From: Nocardiopsis suaedae
GTDB lineage: Bacteria > Actinomycetota > Actinomycetes > Streptosporangiales > Streptosporangiaceae
Assembly: GCF_027706745.1 (NCBI RefSeq)
Contig: NZ_JAQFWP010000037.1
Span: 1-64,000 of the forward strand
Direction: 5' to 3'
DNA length: 64,000 nucleotides
Both the position numbers and the translations under genes were made by a program. Positions 32,834-41,005 of the stretch are shown in pieces. The notes beneath the pieces are model-generated. The model did no database searches, was not told the DNA's origin, and saw only the letters and a program-made list of their open reading frames with translations. Numbering within the stretch: position 1 is the stretch's first letter; each line of letters opens with the position of its first letter.

Positions 32834-33862
32834 CTAGCCCACGCGCACGGCGGAGTGGAAGTTCTGCTGGTAGTAGGAGTTCAGCTGAACCTCGGCCACC
32901 GGCTTGGACGGGTTGGAGGCGTGCACCATCTTGCCGCCGCCCACGTACATGCCCACGTGGTCCGGACCGTCGTAGAAGAAGATCAGGTCACCGGGCTGCA
33001 TCTGGTCCCAGGACACGCTCGTGCCGGCGTTCACCTGGTCGTAGGTGGTGCGCGGCAGGTTGACCCCGGCCTCGCGCCAGGCGGCCTGCACCAGGCTGGA
33101 GCAGTCCCACACGTCCGGGCCGTTGGCGCCCAGGCTGTAGGAGTCGCCGATCTGGGCGTAGATGAAGTTGATCGCGGCCTGGGCGTTGCCGTTGCCCTGC
33201 GGTGCGGACGCGCCGCCGCCGGAGGAGTCCCCGCCGCCGTCGACGCCCTCGGTCGCCGCGGCGCGCTCCTCGGCGGTCAGCTCGTCGAGCAGGTCCTGCT
33301 GCTCCTGGATCTTCTCCTCGGCGTTGTCCTTGGCCTCCTCCGCGTCCTCCAAGCGCTCCTCGGCGTCGGACTCGGTCTCGTCGGCCTCGTTCTCGATCCG
33401 CTCGAGCTTGTTCTTCTTCTCGACGTAGTTGTCCAGCCGGTCCTGCTGGCTCTGCGAGAGGTAGCCCATGTCGGAGGCCTGGCGCAGGGCCTCCTCAGGG
33501 CCCGAGGAGGTCGCCAGGTAGGGCAGCGAGGAGAAGTCGTCGCCGCTGTAGGCCGCGGTGGCGAGGGAGCGGACGCCGGACTGCATGTCCTCCAGCTCCT
33601 TCTCGGCCTCCTTCTTGTCGGCCTTGATGTCCTCGAGCTTCTCCTGGGCGGCGTCGTGGTCCTGCTTGGCCTGGTTGTAGGCCTCCGCCTGCTCGGAGTA
33701 CTCCTTCTCCAGCTCCTCGATGCGGTCGCGCACGTCGTCGGCGCTGGGGTCGGCCGACGCCGTCCCGGACAGGGCGGTCGAGGCGAGAAGGGCGCCCGCG
33801 GCGACGAAGCCCGCGGCCGCCAGACGGCGCCGGTTGGAGCCGCGCTCGCGTGGTTCGTGCAC
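32834..33862 (-). CDS. Secreted NlpC/P60 endopeptidase with coiled coil (1)
   Basis: A 342-residue secreted peptidoglycan hydrolase. A signal peptide (about 1-37, cleavage near SGTASA-DP) leads a long coiled coil (about 40-205), a Gly/Ser linker and the NlpC/P60 domain (about 228-342). The catalytic Cys254 lies in DVWDCSSLVQ, with His in DHVGMYVGGGKMVHAS. It likely cleaves stem peptides in wall remodelling, with the coiled coil holding it inactive or docking it. The GTG at 33862 is set by AAAGGTGGG eight bases upstream. By position it matches Rv2190c. Confidence 0.9.
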   Translation of the reverse strand: MHEPRERGSNRRRLAAAGFVAAGALLASTALSGTASADPSADDVRDRIEELEKEYSEQAEAYNQAKQDHDAAQEKLEDIKADKKEAEKELEDMQSGVRSLATAAYSGDDFSSLPYLATSSGPEEALRQASDMGYLSQSQQDRLDNYVEKKNKLERIENEADETESDAEERLEDAEEAKDNAEEKIQEQQDLLDELTAEERAAATEGVDGGGDSSGGGASAPQGNGNAQAAINFIYAQIGDSYSLGANGPDVWDCSSLVQAAWREAGVNLPRTTYDQVNAGTSVSWDQMQPGDLIFFYDGPDHVGMYVGGGKMVHASNPSKPVAEVQLNSYYQQNFHSAVRVG

Positions 33863-34400
33863 GGTGGTGGCCCACCTTTCTCCCGAGGTCCGCCTACCGG
33901 AGGGGCGCGCGCACGGTCGGGTCGGTGCCGCACTGCCCGGGGGTCGGGGGTTCTCATCCGCGCTGACGCCGGTGCGGCGGGGGGCCGCTTCGGGAGGTCG
34001 GTCGCCGTGCGCGGTGCTCCGGTCTCCGCTCCACCGGGCGCGGTGCGCCGCCGGCGGCGGAGTTCGGCGGCTCCGGACCGTCGCCGCCCGGATGGCGGCG
34101 AGAGGAACGATCCGGCTCGGCGTGGAACAGTAGTGCATCCCCGCCACGTTCTCAACCGTTTCGTTACCTTCGGGATGGAATTCCGGAGTGACCGAAATCG
34201 CCGAAACGGTCGCTTCCGCCCGCGCCGCTCGGGGGCGGCGCGGGCGGAGCACAGAGCTCGCTGTGTCGTCGGAGGGGTCCGAAACCCCACGTCAACGGAG
34301 GTAGCCGGGGCCGGAACGGGCAGAGCGCCGGACCCGGCGCCGGACCCGTCCCCGCGTCAGCGGCGGCGGCCGGGCCCCACACGGGCAGAACCTGGCCGGT
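33863..34400. other. Long leader/promoter region of the first NlpC/P60 gene
   Basis: A 538-base gap. It contains the promoter at 34127-34155, giving a 5' leader of about 250 bases before the GTG at 33862. I looked for the c-di-AMP (ydaO) riboswitch often found before such genes and did not find its conserved core. The right part is the 3' region of the second NlpC/P60 gene. Confidence 0.5.
34127..34155 (-). promoter_or_regulatory. Promoter of NlpC/P60 gene 1
   Basis: On the minus strand TTGAGA (34150-34155) and TACTGT (34127-34132) are separated by 17 bases. Directly upstream is GGTAACGAAACGG (34156-34168), a GTAAC-containing stretch resembling MtrA-type sites of actinobacterial cell-wall genes. 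Confidence 0.55.
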
Positions 34401-35405
34401 TCAGACCCGGACGCCGTACATGAACTGCCCCTCCCAGTACCCCGCCAACGGGACGACCTCGATGTTCTTGCCGGTGCGCGGGGCGTGCACCATCTGGCCG
34501 TTGCCCAGGTACAGCCCGTCGTGCCCCAGGCCACTGAAGAACAGGATGTCCCCCGGCTGCAGCTGGTCGCGGCTGACCCGGGCACCCGCCTCGGCCTGGC
34601 CGTAGGTGGTGCGCGGCAGGCTCACGCCGGCCGCCCCCCAGGACCGCATGACCAGGCCGGAGCAGTCGTAGCCGTCAGGGCCGGCGGCGCCGTAGATGTA
34701 GGGCTTGCCGACCTGGGCGAGCGCGAAGTCCAGTGCGGCCCGGGCGTTGCCCGAACCGTTGTTGGCGGCGTCGGAGCCGGTGGCACCGCCACCGTCGGGG
34801 GCCGCGTCGGCCTCCGGGAACTCGGCGAGGAGGTCCTCCTGCTCGGAGATCTTCTCCTCGACCTCGTCCTTCTTGTCCTCGGCCTCGCCCTTCTTGTCCT
34901 TGGCCTCCTCAAGGGCGGAGTCCGCCTCGTCCTTGAGCTTGAAGAGGCGCTCATTGGAGTCGCTGAACTCGTCGAGCTTGGCCTTCTGGTTGTCGGAGAG
35001 CTTCCCGACGTCCGCGGCCTGGTCCATCAGGTCCTCGGGGTCCTCGACGGTCAGCGCGAACGATTTGGAGTCGAGGTCTCCACCCTGGTAGACGGCGCTG
35101 GCGATCTGCGACGCCTCCTCCTTGAGCTCCTCGTAGCGGTCCTTCTCCTCGCCGACCTGCTCATCGAGCTCGTCGGCCTTGGCCTTGGCCGCCTTGTATT
35201 CCTCGTTGGCCTCGTTGTACTCGTCGACGATCTTGCCGGCCTCTTCGTTGAGCTCGTCCAGCTTCTTCTGGACGTCCTCACGGCTCTGCTCCGGCTCGGC
35301 GCTGGCCACACCGGTCCCGGCGGACGCGATCAGACTGCCGGCCGCCACGACCCCGAGACCGGTCGCTACCCGGCGGGCCGTGCGCCGACCACCGTTGTTC
35401 GCCAT
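34401..35405 (-). CDS. Secreted NlpC/P60 endopeptidase with coiled coil (2)
   Basis: A 334-residue paralogue of the preceding gene product with the same plan: signal peptide (about 1-36, ending GVASA), acidic Lys/Glu coiled coil (about 38-200), Gly/Ser/Asn linker and NlpC/P60 domain with Cys248 (GYDCSGLV) and His in GLGHDGLYLGNGQMVHAP. Sequence outside the catalytic domain is diverged, so duplication is old. GGAG lies about ten bases before the ATG at 35405. It has its own promoter, matching that of gene 1. Streptomyces has the same tandem pair here. Confidence 0.9.
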   Translation of the reverse strand: MANNGGRRTARRVATGLGVVAAGSLIASAGTGVASAEPEQSREDVQKKLDELNEEAGKIVDEYNEANEEYKAAKAKADELDEQVGEEKDRYEELKEEASQIASAVYQGGDLDSKSFALTVEDPEDLMDQAADVGKLSDNQKAKLDEFSDSNERLFKLKDEADSALEEAKDKKGEAEDKKDEVEEKISEQEDLLAEFPEADAAPDGGGATGSDAANNGSGNARAALDFALAQVGKPYIYGAAGPDGYDCSGLVMRSWGAAGVSLPRTTYGQAEAGARVSRDQLQPGDILFFSGLGHDGLYLGNGQMVHAPRTGKNIEVVPLAGYWEGQFMYGVRV

Positions 35406-35650
35406 GGCGGTCCACGCTCCTTGCTGGTCGGGCCCCTCGGGGGCCTGGGACGGGGGACGAGGGCCGGGCCCCGGCCTCGCGCGCGTGGCCGGGGAGCGGG
35501 GTACCGCGGTCACCGCCACGGCTCGGGGCCGGGCGACACGGCAGCACGACCGCTCGCTCCCATGGGGTTACGGGGAACCCCGGGCCCGGCGGGCGCCGCC
35601 CGGCGGGCGGCACCGGCGCCGAGGCGCACGGGGCGTTCAAGCTCCTGGGA

Positions 35651-35679
35651 AAAACTAGCGGACCGCTTTACCCGCCTCA
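35651..35679 (-). promoter_or_regulatory. Promoter of NlpC/P60 gene 2
   Basis: On the minus strand TTGAGG (35674-35679) and TAGTTT (35651-35656) have a 17-base spacer. Upstream lies a GTTAC/GTTTCGTT stretch (35683-35701) made of the same elements as at gene 1. Confidence 0.55.
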
Positions 35680-36162
35680 ACCACAACAACGAAACAGTAA
35701 CGGCGCCCCACACCCGCCCCAGCGCCGTTCCTCCTGCCCAGTACGGCTTCGGCGCCCCGGCTCCGACTTGGTCACAGGTGCGTCACGCGCGGGTCGAGCA
35801 CCCTTCAAGACCGCTAGGGTTCCGCCTCCCGGATGCGCCGCACACCACCCCCGATGGAAGGGCTGAGCGCGTCCCGTGCGGTGAAATCGCCGCATTTCCG
35901 CACCCAGGGTGGCGACACCGCCACCCAGAATGAGCACTCCCGCGGCCGCGTCCGCGGGAAGGGTGTCATCTCACCGGACCGGGCCGGTGCGGTCGACACG
36001 ACGGCGCCGCCGTGAGAGGCGTTCACCCGTGTTGCCGCCGCGCTGCCCGCCCGGACCGAGAGCGACCTGACATCCGGCGGCAGGGCCGGGGAACCGCCCC
36101 GGGTCCGCCGTCGGTGCCGACGAGGATGACCGGCCGCACGCCCGCCGACCGACAACGCGCCG

Positions 36163-36195
36163 CGGCAAAGGCGGCTTTCCTTTGCCTTTGCCGCT
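36163..36195 (-). terminator. Terminator after the NYN gene
   Basis: Perfect 11-bp stem GCGGCAAAGGC / GCCTTTGCCGC with an 11-base loop, 65 bases beyond the NYN-domain gene's stop codon. Confidence 0.65.
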
Positions 36196-36259
36196 CGCCG
36201 GCCCCGCACAGCCCGCGGCCCCCGACCCGGCGCCGCTCACCCCGGACGGGGACCGCTCG

Positions 36260-37714
36260 TTACCGGCCCGGGTCGAGGCGGCGCAGGAGCAGGGACGACG
36301 GCACGGGGCGCGCCCCCTCCCCGCGCACCGCGGCGATGATCTCCTTGTCCGCCGTGACCACCGACAGCGGCCGCCCCGGCGGCTCGGTCCGCACCAGGTG
36401 GACGATGAGCTCGTCCGCGGTCTCCCCCGGCTCGCTGAACAGCAGCCGCACCCGGCGCTGCCCCTGCTGCGCCGGGGCCTCCACGTCCGCGCCGTCGAAC
36501 ACGCAGGTGATCTCGGCCTTGGTGCGGCTGGCCAACCCCTCCAGCGCGGTCAGCAGCCGCGCCCGCTGGTCGGCCAGCGGCAGCTCCGGGTAACCGGTCT
36601 TGGTCACGTTGTAGCCGTCCACCAGCAGGTGCATCCGCGGCAGCTCCAGCAGCCGGTCGATCAGCGCCGGGTCGTCGGCGGCCGCCCCCACGTCCGGCAC
36701 GGCGCGCCGCTGCTCCGCCCGGTCGTCGGCGACCAGGTCGGCCGGGGTGGCGATGGAGCTGGGCAGCGCCAGCTCGCGGCGGAGCCCGTGCGCGGCGTCC
36801 ACGAGCACGTCCAGCAGCACCCGCAGCCGCGCGTCGTCGGCGCTGCGCCCCGCCCGGGCCGCCCGGCGCGCCGCCTCCACCTGCCCCTCGGCCGCCTCCA
36901 GCCGCGCCTTGAGCCGCCGGTTCTCCGCCTCGACCGCCCCCACCTGGGAGGAGGAGAGCCTGGTGCTGTCCTCGGCCTCGGCCACCGCCCGGGCGGCCCG
37001 CTCCTCGGCCTCCCGGGCCCGCTTGCGCTCGGTGTGCACCCGGCGGCGCAGGTCGGCGATGGTGCTGCGCTGCTCGCGCAGCTCCTTGCGGAACCGGTGC
37101 ACCTCCTCGCGGTGCTCGGCGCGCGCCTCGTCGAGCTTCGCCCGCAGGTCGGCCAGGGCCTCGGCGGCCTCGTCGGCCTCCCGGGCGCTCTCCCGGCGCT
37201 CCAGCTCCCCGGCGACGCGGTCGACGATCCGCTCCCACCCCTCGGGGCGGACCAGGTAGGCCGCGGCCCCCACCGCCACCGGGTCGGCGGCCGGCGGGAG
37301 GACCCCCTGCCGCAGCCCCTCGGCCAGCTCGGGCCAGACCTGCTCCAGCCGGGCGGCGACCAGCGCCCGGAAGCCGGCATCGGTCTCGAGCTGGGCGGCG
37401 ATCTGCGGACCGGCCAAGCGGGCGCGGCGGCGCGGCTCGAACTTGGCCACCCGGCGCAGCGCCGCGGGCAGCTCGGCCGCGCGCATGCCGCCGAGCACGT
37501 CCGAGCCGTACTCGACCACCCGGGCGCGCACGGCCTCCGGCAGCGGACGGTGCTCCCCCGAGCCGTCCGGACCATCCGAGCCGTCCGCACCGCCCGCGTC
37601 GTCCGCGCCGTCCGGCTCCCCGGGCCGCTCGTCGGACGCGCCGCCCGCCGCGCCGCCCTCCGCGCCGCCGGGGGCCGGGCCGGGCACGTCGTCAGGGGTG
37701 TCGGCGGGCTCCAT
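36260..37714 (-). CDS. NYN-domain (YacP-like) putative ribonuclease with coiled coil
   Basis: A 484-residue protein. An acidic disordered N-terminus (1-55) leads a helical region, a long Arg/Glu coiled coil (about 165-285), and a C-terminal NYN/PIN-like domain (about 361-480) beginning LLVDGYNVTKTGYPEL with acidic residues Asp366, Asp407 and Asp456. NYN domains are metal-dependent RNases. The ATG overlaps the stop of the zinc-ribbon gene by one base (TGATG), so the two are coupled. The family is known as a conserved actinobacterial RNA-binding protein; its target is unknown. Confidence 0.87.
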   Translation of the reverse strand: MEPADTPDDVPGPAPGGAEGGAAGGASDERPGEPDGADDAGGADGSDGPDGSGEHRPLPEAVRARVVEYGSDVLGGMRAAELPAALRRVAKFEPRRRARLAGPQIAAQLETDAGFRALVAARLEQVWPELAEGLRQGVLPPAADPVAVGAAAYLVRPEGWERIVDRVAGELERRESAREADEAAEALADLRAKLDEARAEHREEVHRFRKELREQRSTIADLRRRVHTERKRAREAEERAARAVAEAEDSTRLSSSQVGAVEAENRRLKARLEAAEGQVEAARRAARAGRSADDARLRVLLDVLVDAAHGLRRELALPSSIATPADLVADDRAEQRRAVPDVGAAADDPALIDRLLELPRMHLLVDGYNVTKTGYPELPLADQRARLLTALEGLASRTKAEITCVFDGADVEAPAQQGQRRVRLLFSEPGETADELIVHLVRTEPPGRPLSVVTADKEIIAAVRGEGARPVPSSLLLRRLDPGR

Positions 37715-37974
37715 CAGCCCTCCGCAGCGCTCTCGGCCGCGCCGGCGTCGGGACGGTCCACCGCCTGGACGGCGTCGTCCGCCCCGCACCAGCGGCAGCG
37801 CACCTGCTCGATGGTCTCCTCCAGCACCCGGCTCTCCTCGACCCGGGGCTCCCCGGCCAGGTCGAGGTGCACGTAGTCGCGGCTGCGCACGGTGCGCACC
37901 ACGTCGAACCTGGTCAGGTTGCCGCACTGGGCGCACCGCCAGCGGCGGCCTTCGGCCGGGGCCTCGATGCTCAC
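37714..37974 (-). CDS. Small zinc-ribbon protein
   Basis: An 86-residue protein with two CxxC knuckles, CAQC at about 14-17 and CRWC at about 60-63, forming a zinc ribbon around a beta-rich core (LTRFDVVRTVRSRDYVHLDL). The tail is Ala/Glu-rich. Its stop overlaps the NYN-gene start, implying that it acts with that putative RNase, perhaps as a nucleic-acid-binding partner (inference). It diverges from the DEDD nuclease gene. Confidence 0.8.
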   Translation of the reverse strand: MSIEAPAEGRRWRCAQCGNLTRFDVVRTVRSRDYVHLDLAGEPRVEESRVLEETIEQVRCRWCGADDAVQAVDRPDAGAAESAAEG

Positions 37975-38061
37975 CTGTACCTACCTCCCTCTCACCACCA
38001 CTATTCCCGCGGTCCGGGACATCTTTCCACGTCCGGGGCGCTTCACGGCTACCCTGTCGGC

Positions 38062-39813
38062 GTGCCCCAGCCAGCCGCCCGCGCCGCAGCCCCGGTCCAG
38101 GAGTCCCTGGACGACCTGGGCACTCCGCTGGCCGAGGGCACCTTCCTGGTGGTCGACCTGGAGACCACCGGCGGCCGCGCCGGGGGCTCGGCGATCACCG
38201 AGATCGGCGCGGTCAAGGTGCGCGGCGGGCAGGTGGTGGGCGAGTTCTCCTCCCTGGTCGATCCCGGTTCCCCGATTCCGGCGCACATCACCCTGCTGAC
38301 CGGCATCACCCAGGCGATGGTGGCCACCGCCCCGCCGATCGGGTCGGTGCTCCCGGCGTTCCTGGAGTTCGCGAACCTGGACGGCGGGACGGTGCTGGTG
38401 GCCCACAACGCCCCCTTCGACGTGTCGTTCCTCAAGGCCGCCTGCGCCGAGCAGGACCGGCCCTGGCCCCGCCCCCGGGTGGTCGACACCCTCCCCCTGG
38501 CCCGCCGCCTGGTCACCCGGGAGGAGGTGCGCGACCACAAGCTCGGCACCCTGGCCCGGTTCTTCGCGGTGCCCGACCGGCCGGTGCACCGGGCCCTGGA
38601 CGACGCCCGCGCCACCGCCGGGGTGCTGCACGGGCTGCTGGAGCGGCTCGGCCCGATGGGGGTGCACAGCGTCGAGGAGCTGTGCGCGTTCCGCACGGCC
38701 CCCACCCGCGCCCAGCGCGGCAAGCGGCACCTGGCCGAGGGGCTCCCGGACGGGCCCGGGGTGTACGTGTTCACCGACGCCCGCGGGGAGCCGCTGTACG
38801 TCGGCAAGAGCACGTCCCTGCGCAAGCGGGTGCGCTCCTACTTCACCGCCGCCGAGACGCGCGGCCGGGTGCGCGAGATGGTCGGCCTGGTCGAGGCGGT
38901 CACCCCGATCCCGTGCGCCACCGGGCTGGAGGCCGAGGTGCGCGAGATGCGGCTGATCGCCGAGCGCAAGCCGCCCTACAACCGCCGCTCCCGCAACCCC
39001 GAGCGGGCGAGCTGGCTCAAGCTCACCCCCGACGCCTTCCCCCGGCTGTCCAAGGTGCGCACGGTCCGCGACGACGGCGCCCCCTATCTGGGGCCCTTCA
39101 CCTCGTCCCGGGAGGCCGAGCTGGCCCGGGAGGCGCTGCTGGACGCCTTCCCGCTGCGCCAGTGCACCCGCAGGATCGGCCCACACGGCGGCGCGGGTCC
39201 GGCGTGCGTCCTGGCGCAGATGGGCCGGTGCGGGGCGCCCTGCACCGGCGGGGAGACCCCCGAGGAGTACGCCGAACACGCCCGGGCCGCCCGCGAGGCC
39301 ATGGTCGGCGACCCCGGGGAGGTGGTGCACGCGCTGCGCGGCGCCATCGCCGACCTGTCGGCCGGCCTGCGCTACGAGGAGGCCGCGGTGCGGCGGGACC
39401 GGCTGGCCGCGTTCCTGCGCGGCGCCGCCCGGTCCCAGCGGCTGGCCGCGCTCACCGGCATCGGCGAGCTGGTGGCCGCCCGCCCGCTGGCGGGCGCCCC
39501 CGGCCGCTGGGAGGTGCACGTGGTGCGCCGGGGACGGCTGGCCGCGGCCGCGGTGATGGCGCCCGGCGCCGACCCGAACGCGTTCGTCGCCGCGCTCACC
39601 GCCACCGCCGAGACCGTCCCGCCCGGACCCGGCCCGGCCCCGGCGGCCGCGCCCCAGGAGAGCGAGTGCGTGCTGCGGTGGCTGGAGTCGCCGGGGGTGC
39701 GGCTGGTCGACCTCGACGCGCCCTGGACATGCCCCGCCCGCGGCGCCGAACGCCACCGCGAGCTGACAGACTGGGCGCGGGAGGCCGCCGAGGCCGCCGC
39801 CGAGCCGAGCTGA
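38062..39813 (+). CDS. DEDDh exonuclease fused to UvrC-like GIY-YIG nuclease
   Basis: A 583-residue two-nuclease protein. Residues about 25-190 are a DnaQ-like 3'-5' exonuclease (VVDLETTG, HNAPFDVSFL, HRALDDARAT). Residues about 225-310 are a GIY-YIG domain (GVYVFTDARGEPLYVGKS). Four cysteines follow, Cys368, Cys382, Cys390 and Cys394, spaced like those that hold a 4Fe-4S cluster in UvrC, then a UVR-like helical part. It matches mycobacterial Rv2191. A role in excision repair or replication-linked repair is inferred. GTG start at 38062. Confidence 0.9.
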   Translation: MPQPAARAAAPVQESLDDLGTPLAEGTFLVVDLETTGGRAGGSAITEIGAVKVRGGQVVGEFSSLVDPGSPIPAHITLLTGITQAMVATAPPIGSVLPAFLEFANLDGGTVLVAHNAPFDVSFLKAACAEQDRPWPRPRVVDTLPLARRLVTREEVRDHKLGTLARFFAVPDRPVHRALDDARATAGVLHGLLERLGPMGVHSVEELCAFRTAPTRAQRGKRHLAEGLPDGPGVYVFTDARGEPLYVGKSTSLRKRVRSYFTAAETRGRVREMVGLVEAVTPIPCATGLEAEVREMRLIAERKPPYNRRSRNPERASWLKLTPDAFPRLSKVRTVRDDGAPYLGPFTSSREAELAREALLDAFPLRQCTRRIGPHGGAGPACVLAQMGRCGAPCTGGETPEEYAEHARAAREAMVGDPGEVVHALRGAIADLSAGLRYEEAAVRRDRLAAFLRGAARSQRLAALTGIGELVAARPLAGAPGRWEVHVVRRGRLAAAAVMAPGADPNAFVAALTATAETVPPGPGPAPAAAPQESECVLRWLESPGVRLVDLDAPWTCPARGAERHRELTDWAREAAEAAAEPS

Positions 39814-39845
39814 CACCGACCCGAGCCGAACGGACCAGCGCCCCT

Positions 39846-40610
39846 ATGGCAGGCATACCGCTGAGCGACGACTACCCGGTGCGCCGGGTCCCGGCCGTGA
39901 CCTACCTGCTCATCGCCGCCAACGTCGCGGTGTACCTGGCCTCCCCGATGTCGCTGATGGCGCTCTGGTACGGCGGCGGGCTCGGCGAGCGGATCTGCGC
40001 GGTGGACCACTACATCTTCCGCTGGGGCGCGGTCCCGGTGGAGCTGTTCACCGGGCGGCAGGCCGCCTCGCCCACCCCGTGCCCCGGCGAGCCCGCCGCC
40101 ACCGCCCCCTGGCTGACCGTGTTCACCTCGATGTTCCTGCACGGGGACGCGCTGCACCTGCTGAGCAACATGGTCTACCTGTTCGTGTTCGGCCCGGTGG
40201 TGGAGGACCGGCTGGGGCGGGTCCGCTACACCGGCCTGTACCTGGTCTCGGGCGCGCTGGCGACGCTGGCCTTCGCGCTGACCGACCCGGCGGCGGAGGT
40301 GCCGCTGGTGGGCGCCTCCGGCGCGATCTCGGGGGTGCTCGGGGCCTACCTGGTGGTGCAGTTCCGCAGCCGCGTGATCACCCTGGTGTTCTTCGTGCTC
40401 CCGGTCCGGCTGCCGGGGTGGGCGCTCGTGGGCACCTACTTCGTGCTCCAGTATGTTCTGTACGTCAGCGTCTCGCTGTACCCCGGCGCCGGGGAGACGA
40501 GCGTGGCCTACGCCGCGCACGTCTACGGGTTCGTCGCGGGCGCGGCCATGGCGCTGCTCGTCCACCGCATCCGTTGGCGCGCCGGGACCCGGCTGTCCGA
40601 CGTGTACTGA
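39846..40610 (+). CDS. Rhomboid-family intramembrane serine protease
   Basis: A 254-residue six- or seven-helix membrane protease. The catalytic Ser158 is in GASGAISG, His225 in AAHVYGF, and the HxxxN stabilising motif in HLLSNM (about 104-109). Rhomboids cut transmembrane substrates within the bilayer. The insertion between helices 1 and 2 (about 55-90) contains two cysteines. The ATG at 39846 lies 32 bases after the nuclease stop, so they may be cotranscribed; the Lrp-type gene follows 27 bases later. Confidence 0.9.
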   Translation: MAGIPLSDDYPVRRVPAVTYLLIAANVAVYLASPMSLMALWYGGGLGERICAVDHYIFRWGAVPVELFTGRQAASPTPCPGEPAATAPWLTVFTSMFLHGDALHLLSNMVYLFVFGPVVEDRLGRVRYTGLYLVSGALATLAFALTDPAAEVPLVGASGAISGVLGAYLVVQFRSRVITLVFFVLPVRLPGWALVGTYFVLQYVLYVSVSLYPGAGETSVAYAAHVYGFVAGAAMALLVHRIRWRAGTRLSDVY

Positions 40611-40637
40611 CCACCTCGCACCCAGGAGGCTCCGACC

Positions 40638-40913
40638 GTGATCACCGCGATCGTCATGATCAAGGCCGACGTCGACCGCATCCCGGAGGTCGCCGAGGCG
40701 ATCGCCGAGATCGACGGGGTCAGCGAGGTCTACTCGGTGACCGGCGGGATCGACCTGATCGCCGTGGTGCGGGTGCGCCGCCACGACGAGCTGGCCGAGG
40801 TGATCCCGGGCCGGGTGAACAAGATCGCGGGCGTGCGCTCCTCCGACACCCACATCGCGTTCAACGCCTACTCCAAGCACGACCTGGAGTCGGCGTTCTC
40901 CCTGGGCATCTGA
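40638..40913 (+). CDS. Stand-alone Lrp/AsnC effector-binding (RAM) domain protein
   Basis: A 91-residue protein consisting only of the ligand-binding alpha/beta domain of Lrp/AsnC regulators (VMIKADVDRIPEVAEAIAEIDGVSEVYSVTGGIDLIAVVRV), with no helix-turn-helix. Such proteins form dimer-of-dimer rings that bind amino acids and modify partners. AGGAGG lies nine bases before the GTG. It converges with trpD, as in Streptomyces, so a link to amino acid sensing is possible but not shown. Confidence 0.9.
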   Translation: MITAIVMIKADVDRIPEVAEAIAEIDGVSEVYSVTGGIDLIAVVRVRRHDELAEVIPGRVNKIAGVRSSDTHIAFNAYSKHDLESAFSLGI

Positions 40914-40920
40914 GCACCGT

Positions 40921-40990
40921 CCCCGTTGCTCCCGGGGGGAACGCCCCTGAAACCGCGCCGGTAGCGCCGGTTCCCCCGAGATCAACGGGG
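40921..40990. repeat. Imperfect palindrome between convergent genes
   Basis: Left arm 40921-40942 and right arm 40969-40990 pair with one bulge and a few mismatches. The right arm read backwards begins CCCCGTTGATCTCGGGGGAA, sharing GTTGATCTCG with the palindrome at 57165. It fills the gap between the Lrp-type and trpD stop codons and should end transcription from both. Confidence 0.6.
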
Positions 40991-41005
40991 ATAGCGCCCG
41001 GGGCG

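Larger units (their letters stand above)
35406..36259. other. Intergenic region between NlpC/P60 gene 2 and the NYN gene
   Basis: An 854-base gap. It contains the NlpC/P60 gene 2 promoter (35651-35679), which implies a 5' leader of about 240 bases, and the NYN-gene terminator (36163-36195). Short frames here lack ribosome-binding sites or family likeness. No other feature is supported. Confidence 0.5.

Noticed and set aside
33863-34126. Possible c-di-AMP (ydaO) riboswitch in the NlpC/P60 leaders
   Set aside because: Such riboswitches often precede wall hydrolase genes, but the conserved ACCUCGUAGGCG-type 3' core was not found in either leader; only GAGGTCCGCCTAC-like fragments are present.
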